From: Bacillota bacterium | Lineage (GTDB): Bacteria > Bacillota > Clostridia > Clostridiales > Clostridiaceae | Assembly: GCA_021779235.1 (NCBI GenBank) | Contig: JAJYBA010000029.1 | Location: forward strand, 1 to 13,885 | DNA length: 13,885 nt | Reading direction: 5' to 3' | Shown here: one piece after another, positions 5,984 through 13,746 of the stretch | Numbering within the stretch: the stretch's first letter is position 1 | How the letters are laid out: every line of letters begins with the position of its first letter | Made by a program: the position numbers and the translations under genes | Notes under the pieces: generated by a model | What the model was told of the DNA's origin: nothing | Databases searched by the model: none | The model's input: the letters and a program-made list of their open reading frames with translations, nothing else

Positions 5984-6230
5984 AAGCTCTTTTTTCTTGG
6001 ATTATGCTAACAAAAGTATATATTGCGAAGAATGCATTTGAGCAAGCCTTAGTAATTCTTAATTTATTTTATTTTCAGGTGCGTGAAGAAAAATACGTGT
6101 TTGAGCGATAGCGAGTTTGTATTTTTTAGCAACTGTAAATAAAATAAATTTTAGAATTACTTGACGAAGAGAAAGCATTTCAAGCAATATATACTTTTCG
6201 TTATAGCATAATATAAGAAAAAACTCTTAG
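5984..6230. repeat. About 245-bp self-complementary element (MITE-like or structured RNA)
   Basis: The two halves are inverted copies of each other almost throughout. The outer arms, about 5990-6026 and 6184-6218, share CTT-ATTATGCTA-AAAAGTATATATTGC. The inner arm 6051-6078 (agtaattcttaatttatt...cag) pairs with 6133-6161 at all but a few positions. Inside that, GAAAAATAC (6088-6096) pairs with GTATTTTTT (6119-6127). The tip carries the mirror-symmetric motif TTTGAGCGATAGCGAGTTT. There is no coding capacity. Terminal inverted repeats, small size and a partial second copy nearby fit a miniature inverted-repeat transposable element; a transcribed structured RNA is the alternative. It lies downstream of helD, which reads toward it, and may affect that gene's 3' end. 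Confidence 0.65.
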
Positions 6231-6264
6231 TTCTTAATTGAAACTATTCTTGTTCTTGTAAATT

Positions 6265-8457
6265 TTAGAATAAACTTTTTTCAATCACATGAAGTTCATG
6301 CAATGCCCTAGTTGCCATAACATATCTAAGCTTATCCTCTTGTTTATATTCACCCTGCAGACTATCACCTCTAAATTCACCTATATCACTTGGTTTATCT
6401 AAAACCATGATAACTGCATCAAACTCAAGTCCCTTAGCAAAATATGATGGGAGCACCACAATTCCACTGTGATAAACTGCATTTTCTTTATTTATAAGCT
6501 TAACATTAGCACTGTCATTGATTAAGTCAAAGGTTTTTTCTGTTTCATTTATATCTTTGCAGATAATTGCAATATTCTCATAAGCCTTGCTTTTAAGCTC
6601 TGCAATTTTTTCAAGCATAAAGCTTTTAAGTTCATTCTTATCAGAAATTAATTTTTCCATTACCATTTCACCATTTCTTACTATAGGAACAATAGGCTCT
6701 GCATGTAAATATTTATTAGCATACTCCATAATTTCCTTTGTAGATCTGTAGCTGGTATTTAGTTTAAACTCCTGAATATTACAGTCTGGTAGTATATTTT
6801 CTAAATCAAGCATAGGCAGTTTGCCGTCATATGGAATCATTCTTTGATTACTGTCTCCAACAATAGTTAAAGAAGTACACTTTGTTAATTCCTTTATTAC
6901 AAGGAATTGAAGATGGTTATAATCCTGTGCTTCATCTATTACGACATGTTTTATTTCCTCAGAAATCTTTATTCCTTCTAGCTTAATTTTTAAATATAAA
7001 ATACCACCTAAATCATTTTCTGTTAATCTTTTATGACCATTTATTTCGTTATATAAATCAACGCAGTTTCCATTTTCAAGTGTGGTAAAGTTTTTCTTTA
7101 GCTCTATTACCTCTTTAATAACCTCACGAATTTTAAGCCTTCTATTAAAATCTAAATCATTTATTTTAAAATCATGTTCTTCCTCAGTTAAAGACTGTAC
7201 TGACTTTTCAAATTCCTTTTGTATAGTTCTAACTTTTTCATCTCTAGCATCTCTAATCTTAGAATAAATAATTCTTTTAATCTTCTTGCTTCTTCTAAAT
7301 AAAGGCATAGTTTTATAATGATTATAAAACATTTCCATTATATCTTCTCTAGATAACACTAGCTCATTCATAAAAAACAAATCTTCTATTTTAAAATATT
7401 CACTATCTAATTTTTCTACTGCTTCATCAAGAAAACTTTTATATTCTATGGAATTTTTATAAATAATATCCTCTGTAAATTCTTTTTCTCCGCTAAGAAC
7501 TTTTTCCATGTATTCTTTTAAACTCATTACTTCCTTTAACTCTAAAATATCAAAGGCAAAATCTCTAAAGGTCGTTTGCTTAACTCCTGATTCTCCAAGA
7601 CTTGGAAGCACTGAAGATATATATTCCATAAATACATTATTGGGACCTAATATTAGCACCTTGTCTTCCAGTATTTTTCTATAATTATAAAGCAAATATG
7701 CTACCCTATGAAGTGCTATAGTAGTTTTTCCACTACCTGCCACACCATCCACTACGATAGTTTTGGTTCTTGGTTGTCTTATTAAATCATCCTGTTCCTT
7801 TTGTATTGTCATAATTATGTCTTTTAGTTTTTCTCCAGCATTGCTACTAAGCACCATTTGAAGTATTTCATCTTTTATATCTAGTGCTGAATCAAACATA
7901 CCCATAAGCTTTTCTTTTTTTATAATAAATTGTCTCTTAGCTAGAATATTTACTAATATTTTTTCTTTAGGTGCATCATAAAAAGCTTCTCCTAAAGCTC
8001 CAGCATAAAATAAAGATGCAATTGGAGCTCTCCAATCTACTATTAAAGGCTCAAAAGTATTATCTGGAGTAACTCCAAATCTTCCTATATACATATTGTC
8101 GATACCAAAATCTTCTTCTGAAAAGTCAATTCTTCCAAAATAAGGAGAGCTTTTAAGTTCAGTTAACTCCTTAAGTCTTCTATCAATAGTTTTGAAGGCT
8201 TCTTCCTTAACGTATCTTTCATGATCAAAATATTCTATTACCATATCCTCATCATCTCTATAGTCTTCAACAACTTTTTTTCTATAGTCTAAAATATATT
8301 GTAAGATTTCCTTTCTCTTATCAATATATTTAAGAATTTCTTCACTAATGATAAGAGTAACGTTCTTTAATTTCTCTTCTTCAATATTAAATTCTAGTTG
8401 TTTTTTTAATTCCACTTCCATCAGACTATCATCCTTACCAAATTCATTATTATTCAA
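6265..8457 (-). CDS. helD: HelD-like RNA polymerase recycling ATPase (UvrD/Rep-like superfamily 1)
   Basis: Cytoplasmic protein of about 730 residues that in Bacillus uses ATP to release stalled RNA polymerase from DNA. Residue numbers here count from the furthest upstream GTG at 8466. An N-terminal coiled-coil arm (about 16-110) is followed by the HelD-typical YIGRFGVTPDNTFEPLIVDWRAPIASLFY (126-154). Then come Walker A GVAGSGKTT (241-249), a charged lineage-specific insert (about 300-480), Walker B VVIDEAQD (508-515), motif III GDSNQRMIP (537-545), LNTSYRS (569-575), KGLEFDAVI (678-686) and the C-terminal YVMATRALHELHVI (715-728). Start choice is uncertain. GGGGTGAT overlaps the GTG and lies just before a TTG at 8457, chosen here; an ATG at 8421 with AAGG 11 bases upstream is also plausible and begins the conserved part (MEVELKKQLEFN). 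It follows the epimerase gene by roughly 50 bases and may share its transcript. Confidence 0.87.
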   Translation of the reverse strand: MNNNEFGKDDSLMEVELKKQLEFNIEEEKLKNVTLIISEEILKYIDKRKEILQYILDYRKKVVEDYRDDEDMVIEYFDHERYVKEEAFKTIDRRLKELTELKSSPYFGRIDFSEEDFGIDNMYIGRFGVTPDNTFEPLIVDWRAPIASLFYAGALGEAFYDAPKEKILVNILAKRQFIIKKEKLMGMFDSALDIKDEILQMVLSSNAGEKLKDIIMTIQKEQDDLIRQPRTKTIVVDGVAGSGKTTIALHRVAYLLYNYRKILEDKVLILGPNNVFMEYISSVLPSLGESGVKQTTFRDFAFDILELKEVMSLKEYMEKVLSGEKEFTEDIIYKNSIEYKSFLDEAVEKLDSEYFKIEDLFFMNELVLSREDIMEMFYNHYKTMPLFRRSKKIKRIIYSKIRDARDEKVRTIQKEFEKSVQSLTEEEHDFKINDLDFNRRLKIREVIKEVIELKKNFTTLENGNCVDLYNEINGHKRLTENDLGGILYLKIKLEGIKISEEIKHVVIDEAQDYNHLQFLVIKELTKCTSLTIVGDSNQRMIPYDGKLPMLDLENILPDCNIQEFKLNTSYRSTKEIMEYANKYLHAEPIVPIVRNGEMVMEKLISDKNELKSFMLEKIAELKSKAYENIAIICKDINETEKTFDLINDSANVKLINKENAVYHSGIVVLPSYFAKGLEFDAVIMVLDKPSDIGEFRGDSLQGEYKQEDKLRYVMATRALHELHVIEKSLF

Positions 8458-8505
8458 AACTATCACCCCATTTCAATCATTATATTTTTATAAAAACTCT
8501 TTTGT

Positions 8506-9594
8506 TTATATAATTTCATGCCATCCAATAATATCTGCAATGCCAAGACCTGGAGAATCATTAATAGTTATGGTATTTCCTACTATAGATGAACCACCAA
8601 TTATTGAATCTTGCTCAAAAAACAACATAGTATCTAAGTCTGATTTAAGCATATTAGATTTTGATGCTGCAAAGCTAGCTGCTGCAGTTATGCCTATTCT
8701 ACTTTCTAGCATACATCCCATCATACATCTTATGCCCATGTTTTCAGCCATATTATATATTTTTATTGCATTATTAATGCCTCCGCACTTCATAAGCTTT
8801 ATGTTTATAAGATCTGCTGCTCTATTTTCAATTATCTTAAAGGCATCTGCTGGACCAAAAACTGCTTCATCAGCAAGAATTTTTGTCTCCACATTGTCTG
8901 TAACATATTTTAGTCCATCTATATCCCAAGCAATAACTGGCTGCTCAACGAACTCAATATCCAAATCCATATCTTCAAATTTTCTAATAGTTCTTACTGC
9001 ATCCTTTGGTCTCCAGCCTTGGTTAGCGTCTACTCTTATTTTTATTCCGCGTCGAACTGCTTTTCTTACTGCTTTTACTCTCTCTATATCAAGGTCTATA
9101 TCATTTCCAATCTTTACCTTTAAATAAGTATATCCCTCCATTACAGCTTCTAAGGATTTCCTTACCATATGTTCTACTGTATCATTTGCTATTGTAATAT
9201 CCGTAGTTAGTGAAGTTTTATATCCACCTAAAAATTTATAAAGTGGTAATCCGTAATTTTTGCAGAATAAATCGTAAATAGCAATATCGATAGCTGCCTT
9301 AGCACTATTATTTCCATGAATAGAATTATGAATTACTTTCATAATTCCTTCAAGATTATCAATATCCAAGCCTACAAGATCAGGTTTAATGTAATTTATT
9401 GCTCCCATAATTGAATTCTCTGTTTCCCCAGTTATCAAAGGTGTTGGGGCTGCACTACCATATCCTACTTCCCCAGTATCTGTAACTATTTTTATAACTA
9501 TTTCATCAGACATTGTGATGACTTTCTTTCCTACCTTGTATGGTTGCTTTAAAGGAGTGTTGATTTTCCCCATTTTAATATCTTGTATTTTCAT
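8506..9594 (-). CDS. Dipeptide epimerase (enolase superfamily, L-Ala-D/L-Glu epimerase type)
   Basis: Cytoplasmic enzyme of 362 residues, the usual length for the mandelate racemase/muconate lactonizing subgroup. These enzymes use Mg2+ to move a proton at the alpha carbon of the second residue of a dipeptide. The N-terminal capping domain (1-125) includes PTPLITGET. The barrel carries the catalytic lysine motif KVKIG (Lys159, Lys161), metal ligands Asp189 (RVDANQGW), Glu217 (EFVEQP) and Asp242 (ADEAVF), the second catalytic lysine Lys266 (NIKLMKCGG), MLESRIG (295-301) and the substrate-binding D-x-D at 319-321. The last two features favour a dipeptide epimerase over muconate or succinylbenzoate enzymes. 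L-Ala-D-Glu from murein is the commonest substrate, but specificity varies widely in this family. GGGGG lies 7 bases before the ATG. A TATAAT on the same strand (9643-9648) is a possible -10 box without a clear -35. Confidence 0.88.
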   Translation of the reverse strand: MKIQDIKMGKINTPLKQPYKVGKKVITMSDEIVIKIVTDTGEVGYGSAAPTPLITGETENSIMGAINYIKPDLVGLDIDNLEGIMKVIHNSIHGNNSAKAAIDIAIYDLFCKNYGLPLYKFLGGYKTSLTTDITIANDTVEHMVRKSLEAVMEGYTYLKVKIGNDIDLDIERVKAVRKAVRRGIKIRVDANQGWRPKDAVRTIRKFEDMDLDIEFVEQPVIAWDIDGLKYVTDNVETKILADEAVFGPADAFKIIENRAADLINIKLMKCGGINNAIKIYNMAENMGIRCMMGCMLESRIGITAAASFAASKSNMLKSDLDTMLFFEQDSIIGGSSIVGNTITINDSPGLGIADIIGWHEII

Positions 9595-9733
9595 AATTGT
9601 CCCCCACTAAAAAATTTATATTTTTTTATAGTATAAAACTATATTATACCTCTATATTAACTTTAATTCTATGGCTTTATGTAAATTCATGATTAATTAT
9701 TTTAAAAAATTTAATTCTTTTAAAATACTAAGA

Positions 9734-9760
9734 CCTATATCTTAATTCATAAGATATAGG
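9734..9760 (-). terminator. Strong hairpin downstream of pepV, possible terminator
   Basis: CCTATATCTTA (9734-9744) pairs perfectly over 11 bp with TAAGATATAGG (9750-9760) across a 5-base loop. Read leftward it is followed by TCTTAGTATTTT, a discontinuous T-tract, so it could end the pqqD-pepV transcript. A second 7-bp hairpin, TTACTTT/AAAGTAA (9773-9791), lies between it and the tandem array. The remainder of 9595-9733 is AT-rich and gene-free; it holds TATAGT/ACTATA (9627-9643) next to the possible epimerase -10 box. Confidence 0.4.
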
Positions 9761-9792
9761 CCTAAAAATTATTTACTTTTTACCAAAGTAAG

Positions 9793-9920
9793 ATATATGT
9801 TCACCAACATATATACATTTTATGAAATAAAATGTATATGTTTACTAACATATACATTTTATGAAATAGGATGTATATGTTTACTAACATATACATCTTA
9901 TGAAATAAGATGTATGTTTA
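9793..9920. repeat. 39-bp tandem repeat array with two alternating palindromes
   Basis: Units begin at 9793, 9832, 9871 and 9910 (the last partial), an exact 39-bp period. Each of units 2 and 3 contains the 11-bp hairpin ATGTATATGTT-TACT-AACATATACAT. Each junction forms another 10 or 11-bp hairpin, TACATTTTAT-GAA-ATAAAATGTA and variants. The array can therefore fold as either of two alternative hairpin chains. The third junction has changed on both arms together (CATCTTAT with ATAAGATG), keeping the pairing. The partial fourth unit runs into the last codons and stop of pepV, so the array forms that gene's 3' untranslated region. There are no unique spacers, which rules out a CRISPR array. Confidence 0.8.
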
Positions 9921-11309
9921 CTTTGCTAACTCATATAATGCGTGAGCATATATTTTAGCATTCTTGATTAAATTGTCTATAGTAATATATTCATTTGGTT
10001 TATGAATAGTATCAACTTCTCCTGGGAACATTGGTCCAAAAGCTACGGTATTAGGCATTTCTTTAGCATAAGTACCTCCACCTATAGATACTAATTTAGC
10101 TTCTTCTCCAGTTTGCTCAGTGTAAACCTTTTGAAGTGCTTTGATAATTGGACTGTCTGGTGAAAAGTATAATGGCTCTTGATGTACAAATTTCTCTACT
10201 CTTATTCCAGTTCCTTCTATTCTATTATTAAATGGATTCATCATATCTTCTAATTTGTTTGTTACAGGATATCTTAAATTCAAGGTTACAGTAGCTGAAT
10301 TTTCATCCATACTTATAACTCCAACGTTAAATGACATTTTACCTGAATCCTTATCTTCAAGACAAACTCCAAAAGACTCTCCATGTACTTCCATACCTAT
10401 GTTTTTATTTAAAAATTCCACGAATCCTGATGCATCATTTGATCCAAGCTCTAAAGTTCCAAGGAAAGCAAATAATTGCATTATGCCATTCTTGCCAAGC
10501 TCCGGTGTACTTCCATGAGCTGATTCACCAATAGATTTAATTATTACCATATTTTCTTTTACTTCTGTAGAAAGTTTATAATCCATCTCTTTTGCAAAAG
10601 CCTCTACTGCTTTAATAACATTTTGTGCGTCTTTAGCTACAATTCCTGCTTCACAATAGTCAGGTACCATGTTCGCTGCTTGACCACCCTTGATATACTT
10701 TATAAGGTTTTCACCTTCATTCTTGATATTGAAATCTTTTACAATGTTGAAAATAGTTATACCTTTTTCTCCATTGATTATTGGATAATCTGCATCTGGT
10801 GTAAACCCAGCAACTGGTGCCTTTTCTCTTTCTAAGTAATGTTCAAGTTCCTTGCTTCCTGTTTCTTCATTAGTTCCAAATAAAACCCTAATTCTTTTAG
10901 AAAGAGCAAGATTTGCATCTTTAATTGCTTTTAATCCATATAATGTTGCTATTATTGGTCCTTTATCATCTGTGGTCCCACGTCCGTACATTTTTCCATC
11001 ATGAATTTCTGCACCATAAGGTGGGTGAATCCATCCATCCCCTTCAGGAACTACATCTAAGTGACCTAGTGCTACAACATAATCTTCGCCTTGTCCATAC
11101 TCTGCATATCCTACATAACCATCTAAGTTAACTGTATGAAAACCTAATTCCTTTGCAGTGTTTAAAGCACATTCTAGTGATTTAGCTACCCCCTCACCAA
11201 AAGGCATGCCTGGTTTAGGCTCGCTTTCTATACTTTTAATTCTTATGATTTCTTGAGTAGACTTAATAATATCCTCTTTCATAGCGTCAATTAATTTATT
11301 TAATTCCAT
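9918..11309 (-). CDS. pepV: M20 family dipeptidase, PepV type
   Basis: Cytoplasmic dizinc aminopeptidase of 463 residues that splits dipeptides, close in length to lactococcal and lactobacillar PepV. Metal and catalytic residues are in place: His83 and Asp85 in LGHLDVVPEGDGW, Asp115 in GRGTTDDKGP (109-118), the catalytic base Glu148 and ligand Glu149 in GTNEETGS, Asp172 in FTPDADYP, and the C-terminal His436 in DTIHKPNEYI. The lid domain (about 185-380) holds His265 in ESAHGSTPE, which in PepV stabilises the transition state from within one subunit. A strong GGAGGG precedes the ATG by about 8 bases. It follows the PqqD-like gene by 34 bases, so the two are probably cotranscribed, and sits two genes downstream of an oligopeptide importer, consistent with finishing breakdown of imported peptides. 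Its stop lies in the 39-bp array. Confidence 0.93.
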   Translation of the reverse strand: MELNKLIDAMKEDIIKSTQEIIRIKSIESEPKPGMPFGEGVAKSLECALNTAKELGFHTVNLDGYVGYAEYGQGEDYVVALGHLDVVPEGDGWIHPPYGAEIHDGKMYGRGTTDDKGPIIATLYGLKAIKDANLALSKRIRVLFGTNEETGSKELEHYLEREKAPVAGFTPDADYPIINGEKGITIFNIVKDFNIKNEGENLIKYIKGGQAANMVPDYCEAGIVAKDAQNVIKAVEAFAKEMDYKLSTEVKENMVIIKSIGESAHGSTPELGKNGIMQLFAFLGTLELGSNDASGFVEFLNKNIGMEVHGESFGVCLEDKDSGKMSFNVGVISMDENSATVTLNLRYPVTNKLEDMMNPFNNRIEGTGIRVEKFVHQEPLYFSPDSPIIKALQKVYTEQTGEEAKLVSIGGGTYAKEMPNTVAFGPMFPGEVDTIHKPNEYITIDNLIKNAKIYAHALYELAK

Positions 11310-11343
11310 TTTCTTTTCCCTCCATCGATTAAAGTATGATATA

Positions 11344-11712
11344 TTATTTTATTTCTTGATATTTTTCAAAAGTGATCCATCCTCTTCGAGATAAGTATCT
11401 TAGAAACATAATTAATCTATCAATAGAATTCGCCTCAGTGTCATTAAATTTTTCCACCATAGCTAGAGCTATATCATAAACAGTTTTAGTGCCATCACAT
11501 TGTTGCCAAACCAAAGAACCCATTTCATCAAGTTCTAAATCACTAACTGTTGGCTTTTTTATAAGCCATCTCATGAATCTTTCTACTGGCTTGTTATGAT
11601 GAAAAAATAGTTTTACCTTCTCATCATTTACTTCCCAATGTTCAATTTTTCTTAGTGGTCTATACAATAAAAAATTTTCTTGTGGTTTTTCTTTGTTTTT
11701 TTTATTAAACAT
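11344..11712 (-). CDS. PqqD-like small protein (orphan RRE-type fold)
   Basis: Small soluble protein of 122 residues. The C-terminal two thirds (about residues 55-118) follow the PqqD pattern, with LDEMGSLVWQQCDGTKTVYDIALAMVEKF and then RLIMFLRYLSRRGWITF. PqqD domains form a winged helix that in RiPP pathways holds a leader peptide for a modifying enzyme. Here no PQQ gene, radical-SAM enzyme or short precursor gene is visible, so that role is not supported. The basic, aromatic N-terminal part is not recognised. A GTG three codons upstream is possible, but AGGTGA overlaps that GTG and lies 5 bases before the ATG at 11712, which is chosen. It lies between an OPT transporter and pepV and shares a probable transcript with pepV, so a role in peptide handling is an inference from context. 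Confidence 0.75.
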   Translation of the reverse strand: MFNKKNKEKPQENFLLYRPLRKIEHWEVNDEKVKLFFHHNKPVERFMRWLIKKPTVSDLELDEMGSLVWQQCDGTKTVYDIALAMVEKFNDTEANSIDRLIMFLRYLSRRGWITFEKYQEIK

Positions 11713-11731
11713 ACATTTCACCTACAAAACA

Positions 11732-11756
11732 GTTAAGAGCCGTAACGGCTCTTAAC
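11732..11756 (-). terminator. Hairpin between the OPT and PqqD-like genes
   Basis: GTTAAGAGCCG (11732-11742) pairs perfectly over 11 bp with CGGCTCTTAAC (11746-11756) across a 3-base loop. Read leftward, it is followed by TGTTTTGT, a short T-tract, 62 bases after the OPT stop. It probably ends or attenuates the OPT transcript, leaving partial read-through into pqqD-pepV. It could also work for rightward transcripts, where TTATATTTTTAT follows. Confidence 0.65.
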
Positions 11757-11817
11757 TTATATTTTTATCTTTATTATTACTTAAATTTAATAATATATAC
11801 CTTATTAAATTATAATA

Positions 11818-13746
11818 TTAAACAGTTTCTTTGTCTACTTTTGTAGCAAACATGTAAATCCATAATCCTAATGCAAAGAACATTAGTGTAGCGAATTCTG
11901 GGCTTGCTGCTAGTCCTGGAAGTAACTTAGCTCCAAATCCTATATCAAGACCAACTGTTGCAATACCTGCAACAACTATACCCATTAAAGCATCTCCAGC
12001 AACAAGTCCTGATGCAAGAAGTATACCTTTTTCCACTTGAACCTTTTGTTGCTCTTCGTTTTTCTTGAATTTTTTCTCAACTAATACTCTAACAATACCA
12101 CCAACAAGGATAGCAGCATTTAAGTGTATTGGTAAATATATTCCAAGTGCAACTGGAAGTATTGGAAGTCCTGCAAGTTCACAGAACACTGCAATTGTAA
12201 CTCCAACGAATACTAGAGCCCATGGAAGTTGACCTGTTAATACACCTTTGATAACCATTGACATTAATGTTGCTTGAGGTGCTGCAACATCTTTACTACC
12301 TATACCATATGTGCTATTAAGCATTAATACTACTGCTCCAGCAACTGCTGCTGCTGCAACTATTCCCAAAAACATACCAATTTGTACGTTCTTTGGTGTA
12401 CCACCGATAATATAAGTTGTTTTTAAACTTTGTGCAGTTCCACCAGCAACAGCGATAGCAACACAAACTATACCACCTATAATAACAGCTGTAACCATTC
12501 CTTTATCGCCAACATTACCTGTAAGTTTTAATACTGATGTTACAAATAATAATGTAGCGATAGTCATACCTGAAACTGGGTTATTTGATGCTCCGATTAA
12601 ACCAACCATTCTAGCTGATACAACTGCGAAGAAGAATGAGAATATAACTGCCATTATTCCGCCAATTATGCCAACTTTAATTCCTGGTAATATCCATGAA
12701 AGTATAAATACTAATACTGCTGCGCCTACAACCCAAGTTATTGGTGCATCAATATCTGTTCTCTTTTGAGTTCCTGAACCAGTTGCTCCAATACCAGACA
12801 TAGCTGATTTGAAAGATCTAATGATTGTTGGAGCAGATTTTCCAAGACTTATAAATCCACCTGCTGCAACTGCACCAGCACCGATATATCTTATATATTT
12901 ACTCCAAACGTCCCATGCTCCCATTTTACTAATAAGTTCTGTTGATGGGAATAATGGTGCTTGAAGCCCATGTCCAACATACATTATTAATGGAATAAGT
13001 CCAAGCCATGCTATTAATGAACCACCAAACATATAAAGTGAAGCTCTAAGTCCAACTATATAACCAACACCCATTAAAGATGCTAATGTATCAAAACCAA
13101 ACAATGTATTTTGCATTGGCTTTACAGTCCATTCAGCTTCTTCTAGCCAAAATTTAAATCCGCCAGAGAATAACTTGAATAGTGCTCCGCCTGCAAGACC
13201 TGTTAATACTTGCTTAAATCCAGGTCCGCCTTCGCTACCAGTTACAAGAACTTCAGCAGCTGCCATACTTTCTGGATAAACAAGATTACCATGCTCTTCA
13301 ACTATTAAGAATCTTCTTAATGGTGATACAAAGAATACTCCAAGTAATCCTCCAAGTAATGTTACCATAACTATAGTAGAAAGTTTTAAATCCATACCCC
13401 AAAGGATAATTGCTGGAAGTATAAATATAATTCCGCCTGCTATAGATTCTCCCATAGCAGCAATTGAAGCTACCATATTAGCCTCTAATATATTATTTCT
13501 TTTAAATAAACCTTTTAATATACCTGTAGCTAAAATCGCTCCTGGAATACCAGCTGAAATAGTCATACCTACTTTAAGTCCTAAGTAAGTGTTTGCAGCT
13601 GCAAATATTATTGCAAATATCATACCTAGTATTAAAGATATTGCCGTTGTTTCTGGCATTGCTTGACTAGTTGGTATAAATGGTAAATAATCCTCACCTT
13701 TAATACCGCCGTAAGCCGTATGAGAAAGTTTTTTGTTTTTCTCCAT
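11818..13746 (-). CDS. OPT family oligopeptide transporter
   Basis: Polytopic membrane protein of 642 residues, matching the bacterial OPT family in length, with some 14-16 hydrophobic segments. OPT proteins import small peptides, or in some branches metal chelates, with protons. Recognisable blocks are ILGMIFAIIFAAANTYLGLKVGMTISAGIPGAI (39-71), RRFLIVEEHGNLVYPESMAAAEVL (144-167), VGYIVGLRASLYMFGGSLIAW (227-247), the family hallmark GASNNPVSGMTIATL (385-399), GGTAQSLKTTYIIGGTPKNVQIG (435-457) and LASGLVAGDALMGI (577-590). A strong AAAGGAGG lies about 8 bases before the ATG. The neighbouring dipeptidase and dipeptide epimerase favour peptide rather than metal-chelate import, by context only. 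A hairpin follows the gene before the PqqD-like coding sequence. Confidence 0.92.
   Translation of the reverse strand: MEKNKKLSHTAYGGIKGEDYLPFIPTSQAMPETTAISLILGMIFAIIFAAANTYLGLKVGMTISAGIPGAILATGILKGLFKRNNILEANMVASIAAMGESIAGGIIFILPAIILWGMDLKLSTIVMVTLLGGLLGVFFVSPLRRFLIVEEHGNLVYPESMAAAEVLVTGSEGGPGFKQVLTGLAGGALFKLFSGGFKFWLEEAEWTVKPMQNTLFGFDTLASLMGVGYIVGLRASLYMFGGSLIAWLGLIPLIMYVGHGLQAPLFPSTELISKMGAWDVWSKYIRYIGAGAVAAGGFISLGKSAPTIIRSFKSAMSGIGATGSGTQKRTDIDAPITWVVGAAVLVFILSWILPGIKVGIIGGIMAVIFSFFFAVVSARMVGLIGASNNPVSGMTIATLLFVTSVLKLTGNVGDKGMVTAVIIGGIVCVAIAVAGGTAQSLKTTYIIGGTPKNVQIGMFLGIVAAAAVAGAVVLMLNSTYGIGSKDVAAPQATLMSMVIKGVLTGQLPWALVFVGVTIAVFCELAGLPILPVALGIYLPIHLNAAILVGGIVRVLVEKKFKKNEEQQKVQVEKGILLASGLVAGDALMGIVVAGIATVGLDIGFGAKLLPGLAASPEFATLMFFALGLWIYMFATKVDKETV

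Noticed and set aside
8348..9127. Long rightward open frame opposite the epimerase and helD start
   Set aside because: It is antisense to two clear genes and its translation shows no recognisable family, only the composition expected of a shadow frame.
9793..9917. Regularly spaced repeats as a CRISPR array
   Set aside because: The 39-bp units are directly adjacent with no variable spacers, and no cas gene is nearby.
11344..11712. PQQ biosynthesis locus
   Set aside because: Only a PqqD-like domain is present; no pqqA, pqqB, pqqC or pqqE-like gene occurs in the window.
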